DNA of 48,945 nt from Fibrobacterota bacterium (GTDB lineage: Bacteria; Fibrobacterota; OXYB2-FULL-49-7; JAEUSG01). Positions 43,143 through 48,945 of the stretch are shown one piece after another (position 1 is the first letter of the stretch; the number at the start of each line of letters is the position of its first letter). The translations under genes were made by a program, and so were the position numbers. The notes under the pieces were generated by a model. It was not told the DNA's origin and did no database searches. It was given only the letters and a program-made list of their open reading frames with translations. The stretch is taken from NCBI GenBank assembly GCA_016788315.1, contig JAEUSG010000203.1:1-48945 (forward strand), given 5' to 3'.

Positions 43143-45119
<1,977 letters not shown>

Positions 45120-45123
45120 CATT

Positions 45124-46653
45124 ATGGCAAACAGCGAAAAGAAGATCAAGACAGCGATTACACCTACAAGAGCAGACGATTATCCGGAGTGGTATCAGCA
45201 GATTGTTAAGGCTGCCGATTTAGCGGAGAATTCTCCGGTACGCGGCTGCATGGTTATTAAGCCGTGGGGCTACGCATTCTGGGAAAACATTCAGCATGTA
45301 CTTGACGGGATGTTTAAAGAGACAGGCCACGTTAATGCCTATTTCCCCATTTTTATTCCAAAAAGTTTTCTTGAAAAAGAGGCGCAGCATGTCGACGGCT
45401 TTGCAAAAGAGTGCGCCGTTGTAACACACCACCGGCTTGAAGCGGGTCCTGACGGAAAACTTGTTCCGGCAGGTGAACTTGACGAACCGCTTATTGTAAG
45501 GCCTACCTCTGAAACCATAATCGGAGCGATGTTTTCGAAATGGTGTCAGTCGTATCGTGATCTTCCAATTCTCATAAATCAGTGGGCTAATGTTGTCCGC
45601 TGGGAAATGCGTACACGCCTGTTCCTGCGAACAACAGAATTCCTATGGCAGGAGGGACATACTGTTCATGCCACAAAGGAAGAAGCTGTTGAAGAGACTC
45701 TTAAAATGCTCGATGTTTACGAAACATTCGCTCACGACTACATGGCTATGCCTGTTATCAAGGGTGAAAAAACTGCTGAAGAGCGTTTTCCCGGAGCTGT
45801 CACAACATACTGCATTGAAGCTATGATGCAGGATCGTAAAGCACTTCAGGCAGGAACATCGCACTTTTTAGGACAGAATTTCTCAAAAGCATCAGAGATT
45901 AAATACCTCTCCAAAGAGGGTGCTCTTGAGTTTGCATGGACAACTTCATGGGGTGTGTCAACAAGGCTTATCGGCGGAATGATAATGACTCACGCCGACG
46001 ATAATGGAATGGTAATGCCTCCGCGACTTGCCCCTTCTCATGCTGTAATTCTGCCTGTAATTCATAGCGACGAAACAAAAGCTCAGGTAATGGAGTTCTG
46101 TGAAGCTCTCCAGAAAGAGCTCAAAGGGCTTACATACTGCGGCAGAGCTGTACATGTTACAATCGATAAGAGCGAAGGCCGCGGCGGTGACAAATATTGG
46201 GGCTGGGTAAAGAAGGGTATTCCTCTTACAATTGAAGCTGGTCCCAGAGATATTGCAGCCGGCACCGTGTATGTCGGGCGGCGCGATAAAATGGACGAAA
46301 AGCGCCAAAGTATTTCACGTAATGATTTTGTTGCAGGCTTTACAAAGCTACTCGACGATATTCAGGCAAATCTCTTTAATAAAGCGCTGAAGATGCGTCA
46401 GGATAATACTGTTACAATAAAGTCAAAAGATGAGCTATATGCATTCTTTACACCGAAAAATCAGGATAAACCTGAAATTCATGGCGGTTTTGCAGAAGCC
46501 TTTTTTGCCTGCGGTCCCGAAGAGAGTGCAAAGCTTAAAGATGATCTCGCTGTAACGGTGCGTTGTATTCCTCTAGCAAATACCGGTGAAACAGGCCCCT
46601 GTATAATTACGGGCAAACCTTCACAGAAGGTAATCCTCGCAAAGTCTTACTAA
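45124..46653 (+). CDS. proS: Prolyl-tRNA synthetase, archaeal/eukaryal type
   Basis: 509 residues, the short ProS type 3: class II motif 2 (NVVRWEMRTRLFLRTTEFLWQEGH region), AGTSHFLGQNFSKA, WTTSWGVSTRLIGGMIMTHAD, and the anticodon-binding domain opening LAPSHAVILPV. The bacterial editing insert (INS) between motifs 2 and 3 is absent, and the C-terminus ends in Tyr, as in the archaeal-like form. It charges tRNA-Pro. It follows gyrB by only 4 bp, so it may share its transcript. This form is found in a subset of bacteria, including Fibrobacterota-like lineages. Confidence 0.95.
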   Translation: MANSEKKIKTAITPTRADDYPEWYQQIVKAADLAENSPVRGCMVIKPWGYAFWENIQHVLDGMFKETGHVNAYFPIFIPKSFLEKEAQHVDGFAKECAVVTHHRLEAGPDGKLVPAGELDEPLIVRPTSETIIGAMFSKWCQSYRDLPILINQWANVVRWEMRTRLFLRTTEFLWQEGHTVHATKEEAVEETLKMLDVYETFAHDYMAMPVIKGEKTAEERFPGAVTTYCIEAMMQDRKALQAGTSHFLGQNFSKASEIKYLSKEGALEFAWTTSWGVSTRLIGGMIMTHADDNGMVMPPRLAPSHAVILPVIHSDETKAQVMEFCEALQKELKGLTYCGRAVHVTIDKSEGRGGDKYWGWVKKGIPLTIEAGPRDIAAGTVYVGRRDKMDEKRQSISRNDFVAGFTKLLDDIQANLFNKALKMRQDNTVTIKSKDELYAFFTPKNQDKPEIHGGFAEAFFACGPEESAKLKDDLAVTVRCIPLANTGETGPCIITGKPSQKVILAKSY

Positions 46654-46663
46654 AAGTCCGCCT

Positions 46664-47839
46664 ATGGTCGAAGGCAACTTTAAAAAGCTTTATCTCTTTA
46701 AAACCCTACGCTGGTTTTTGTTGATAATTCCTGTTATTGTACCTTTTTATCAATCTGTCGGTCTCTCAATGGCACAGATTCTGACGCTGCAGTCTGTTTT
46801 CTCTATTGCTATTGTTGTGCTTGAAGTACCGTCAGGATATTTTGCAGATATTATCGGCAGACGCAAGTCGCTGATTGTCGGATCGTTTCTGTCGACTGCC
46901 GGTTTTCTTATGTATAGCCTCTCATACACATTTACCGGTTTTCTTGCCGCTGAACTTGTTATGGGGATGGGGGCGAGTTTTATTTCCGGTGCCGATTCTG
47001 CGCTTGTTTACGATTCGCTTCTCAGTCTCGGCAGAAAAGATGATTATAAGAAAGTTTGGGGGCGCAGCAGCGCTCTTGGAAATTTTTCTGAGGCCACAGC
47101 AAGTATCATAGGCGGTTTATTGGCTGCTGTCAGTTTGCGATTGCCGTTTTATATAGAAACTGCTGTTATTGCACTAACGATTCCCCTTGCCTTTTCGCTC
47201 GTGGAGCCAGCTCTCCATGAAGCAAATAAGCGGCGCGGTTCGTTTCGGGATATTATCGATACCGTCAAGTATGCATTACATGGACACAAAGAACTTAAGT
47301 GGCTTCTGTTGTATGGCGCTATTCTTGGAGCATCTACACTTACAATGGTTTGGTTTGTTCAGCCATACTTCAAGTTATGCGGATTGCCTCTTGCCTGGTA
47401 TGGTGCTGTATGGGCTGCATATAATCTATCAGTCGGTCTTTTCTCTCTTTCAGCGCACGGAGTTGAACGTGCCATCGGCAGACGTGGTACTCTTCTGATG
47501 CTCCTCCCACTGTCAGCAGGTGCTTATATTCTGGTGAGTTTTTTCAATGCCCTTTGGATATTGCCATTCTTTTTAATCTTTTACTTTGTGCGAGGTATAA
47601 ACGGCCCTGTCATTGGCGATTATATGAATTCACTCATCTCAAGCGAACGCAGAGCCACTATAATGTCAGTGAATGCGCTGATGGTGAGGTTGATCTTTTC
47701 TATCGTTGGCCCGCTAGCTGGACTTTTGTCAGACCACTATACGGTTTCACTATCTCTAAGGTGGCTTGGCCTGTTGTTTTTGGTAGTTGGATTATACCCT
47801 CTTCTGAAACTTACTCAGCTTCGGCAAGCAGACCGATAG
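46664..47839 (+). CDS. MFS-type transporter
   Basis: 391 residues with about 12 membrane helices and Major Facilitator signatures: FADIIGRRKSLIVGSFLS in the loop between helices 2 and 3, then GADSALVYDSLLSLGRKDDYKKVWGR, a loop typical of MFS drug or unknown-substrate exporters. The second half has GVERAIGRRGTLLMLLPLS and the RGINGPVIGDYMNSLISSERRATIMSV stretch. Substrate is not predicted. The 10-bp gap from proS suggests co-transcription. Its 3' end overlaps the minus-strand lipoprotein gene by 29 bp. Confidence 0.85.
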   Translation: MVEGNFKKLYLFKTLRWFLLIIPVIVPFYQSVGLSMAQILTLQSVFSIAIVVLEVPSGYFADIIGRRKSLIVGSFLSTAGFLMYSLSYTFTGFLAAELVMGMGASFISGADSALVYDSLLSLGRKDDYKKVWGRSSALGNFSEATASIIGGLLAAVSLRLPFYIETAVIALTIPLAFSLVEPALHEANKRRGSFRDIIDTVKYALHGHKELKWLLLYGAILGASTLTMVWFVQPYFKLCGLPLAWYGAVWAAYNLSVGLFSLSAHGVERAIGRRGTLLMLLPLSAGAYILVSFFNALWILPFFLIFYFVRGINGPVIGDYMNSLISSERRATIMSVNALMVRLIFSIVGPLAGLLSDHYTVSLSLRWLGLLFLVVGLYPLLKLTQLRQADR

Positions 47840-48251
47840 TGCCATTTCCCTCATGCTGACGGCGTAAAAAGACCTTTAATTCTGCCACTGCTTCCGGATG
47901 GTTCACATCTTTTACATATACGCTTTTGCCCTGAGGAAGAGTAATTGCCGATGCATTGTTAAAGTCATTTGCGAAGGTACCTTCAATTGTATCACCATCG
48001 GCAATAAGCATATAAACGAATGTATCAGCAACGTCACGCTCTCTGAAGCAGAAATGGACCTTTTCGGATGATTCAAGAAAAAGGGAGAATTCGATGGGTG
48101 TGCCCGGAGGCAGCTTTGAGTCGGTATTATACAGGCTTGTTTGTTTAGATACAGTTGGTGCCTTCTCCGGTGCTATTGGTGATTTTTTTGAACAGCCGTT
48201 TAAGAGTATTACTGCTGCTGTTAGTGCGATTACTGATACTTTCTTAACCAT
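47811..48251 (-). CDS. Small lipoprotein, unknown function
   Basis: About 146 residues from the ATG at 48251, with GGGAG 8 bases upstream; longer in-frame starts lack a ribosome site. The lipobox is LLNGC (Cys near residue 20), followed by SKKSPIAPEKAP. The body ends as a small beta-sandwich with ELKVFLRRQHEGNG, and no known family is seen. It ends tail to tail with the MFS gene, overlapping it by 29 bp. A short palindrome lies about 140 bp upstream. Confidence 0.65.
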   Translation of the reverse strand: MVKKVSVIALTAAVILLNGCSKKSPIAPEKAPTVSKQTSLYNTDSKLPPGTPIEFSLFLESSEKVHFCFRERDVADTFVYMLIADGDTIEGTFANDFNNASAITLPQGKSVYVKDVNHPEAVAELKVFLRRQHEGNGTIGLLAEAE

Positions 48252-48362
48252 TTTGAATCTCCCTTTTAATATCCCGTATTCCCGTACGAATAAAGAGAGA
48301 TACAAGTTCTGTGCCGAAAGCTAAGTAGTTGAAAAATATGAGTATTTAATCGGTTAAAATGG

Positions 48363-48419
48363 CGTTTGATGCTGATCTGCACTACTCAAAGTGTTGCACA
48401 TATGCAACGTCGTTTGATG
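48363..48419. repeat. Palindrome between two direct repeats, upstream of the 48251 lipoprotein
   Basis: GTTGCA (48393-48398) and TGCAAC (48403-48408) form a 6-bp inverted repeat around CATA. Two direct copies of CGTTTGATG (48363-48371 and 48411-48419) flank it. The segment lies between the minus-strand lipoprotein start and the end of the truncated gene, in a 180-bp gap that otherwise shows nothing clear. It could be an operator or a relic of a small insertion. Confidence 0.35.
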
Positions 48420-48431
48420 GCAACTGGGAGA

Positions 48432-48944
48432 TTATTTGGATAGTAAGAGAGATATTATGGAGCTTTTACTGTTTGTTTCAAGCTTACAGAAATATAGCCC
48501 GCTGGATAGATTCGTTCCGTTCAGATTTATATTACCGGCTCCTGTTACTTGTTTTGATAATATTAGCTGACCGGACGTGCTATATAATCGTATTAGACCG
48601 GATTTATTGTGTCCGCAATTGTATACAATATTTGTTGTAGGATTAAACGGATTAGGGTTGGCTGTTAATTGAATTTCTACAAGAGGTGATTTCTTCCTAT
48701 CAACTGATGCGCCAGGTTTGTATTCCAGCGTTCCGTTCTCGATCTCAAGCAGGAGATGACATGTATTACCGTCAGTTGTCCAAGGTTTCGTCCTAGTCGG
48801 GATAATAGGGCTAAAATTTTCATAAGCATATAGTGTGATTTTTCCAGTACTGCCATCGCCAGGATTAATAACTGCAGCGATTCCAAGTTGTCCGCTTTGG
48901 CTTAGAATGTATTCAACCTGTTTGGTAATGTTCATCTCGAAAAA
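48432..48944 (-). CDS. C-terminal part of secreted protein with T9SS sorting domain (5' truncated by window edge)
   Basis: The minus-strand frame is open to the right edge of the window, so only the last ~170 residues are visible; the ATG at 48935 is probably internal. The end is a type IX sorting domain: LTANPNPFNPTTNIVYNC, GLIRLYSTSGQLILSKQ, LSSGLYFCKLETNSKSS, ending in LLLSK. The upstream residues belong to a beta-rich body (GKITLYAYENFSPIIPT). The protein is probably exported through the outer membrane and surface-bound. The substrate or body function lies outside the window. Confidence 0.75.
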   Translation of the reverse strand, partial: FFEMNITKQVEYILSQSGQLGIAAVINPGDGSTGKITLYAYENFSPIIPTRTKPWTTDGNTCHLLLEIENGTLEYKPGASVDRKKSPLVEIQLTANPNPFNPTTNIVYNCGHNKSGLIRLYSTSGQLILSKQVTGAGNINLNGTNLSSGLYFCKLETNSKSSIISLLLSK

Positions 48945-48945
48945 A

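Overview
The window looks like chromosome from a Gram-negative, didermic bacterium, most likely of the Fibrobacterota (Fibrobacter/Chitinivibrionia side). The main clues are a TIGR02147-family regulator (a family described as a paralogous set in Fibrobacter succinogenes), three proteins ending in type IX secretion (T9SS/FlgD-like) sorting domains, many lipoproteins and outer-membrane barrels, GTP-type PEP carboxykinase and an archaeal/eukaryal-type prolyl-tRNA synthetase. The assignment is inference. I see no rRNA, tRNA, CRISPR array, transposase or phage gene, and no gene-free stretch longer than about 200 bases.

Layout. (1) 1-5.9 kb, + strand: envelope proteins (a truncated T9SS-sorted protein, an outer-membrane protein, a lipoprotein, a DUF5683-like membrane protein, a sorted five-blade propeller glycosidase-like protein) ending in a LUD-domain protein and a palindromic repeat. 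(2) 10.4-6.0 kb, - strand: a tight operon of a cysteine-cluster receiver protein, the TIGR02147 regulator, a lipoprotein, an outer-membrane protein and an LVIVD-type propeller. (3) 10.5-30.4 kb: a large chemosensory locus. A methyl-accepting protein (MCP) fused to hemerythrin comes first, then (after a CoA-binding protein gene on the other strand) cheA-cheW, two consecutive pairs of secreted ligand sensor plus MCP, an outer-membrane barrel, cheB-cheR-cheY, an HDOD gene, a pseudoreceiver-CheX fusion, a second cheX, and a 7TM histidine kinase with an NtrC-type regulator. (4) 30.4-35.2 kb: a putative sigma-54-driven redox cassette: DUF2271-like lipoprotein, a 48-residue lipoprotein with a TTG start, a histidine-rich DUF4405-like membrane protein, a porin, an FMN-binding protein and a fourth MCP. 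(5) 35.2-39.2 kb, - strand: an envelope protein, pckG, a putative lipoprotein and a pilin-like protein. (6) 39.3-48.9 kb: an alpha/alpha-toroid enzyme, a GAF membrane protein, a small unknown, dciA-like, gyrB, proS and an MFS transporter on +; a lipoprotein and a truncated T9SS-sorted protein on -.

How they fit together. One CheA/CheW/CheB/CheR/CheY set appears to serve four local receptors. Two receptors are partnered with secreted Cache/PDC sensors and share one signalling-tip sequence (DQTN). The other two are tied to redox cofactors (a di-iron hemerythrin domain; the FMN/DUF4405 cassette) and share a different tip (GRTR). No flagellar, cheC or cheD gene is present; two CheX phosphatases probably switch CheY off. 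The kinase/NtrC pair sits directly upstream of a good -24/-12 promoter with palindromic sites about 65-90 bp further upstream, so it probably controls the redox cassette. That cassette, with its own regulator and its own receptor, is the best candidate here for an undescribed system.
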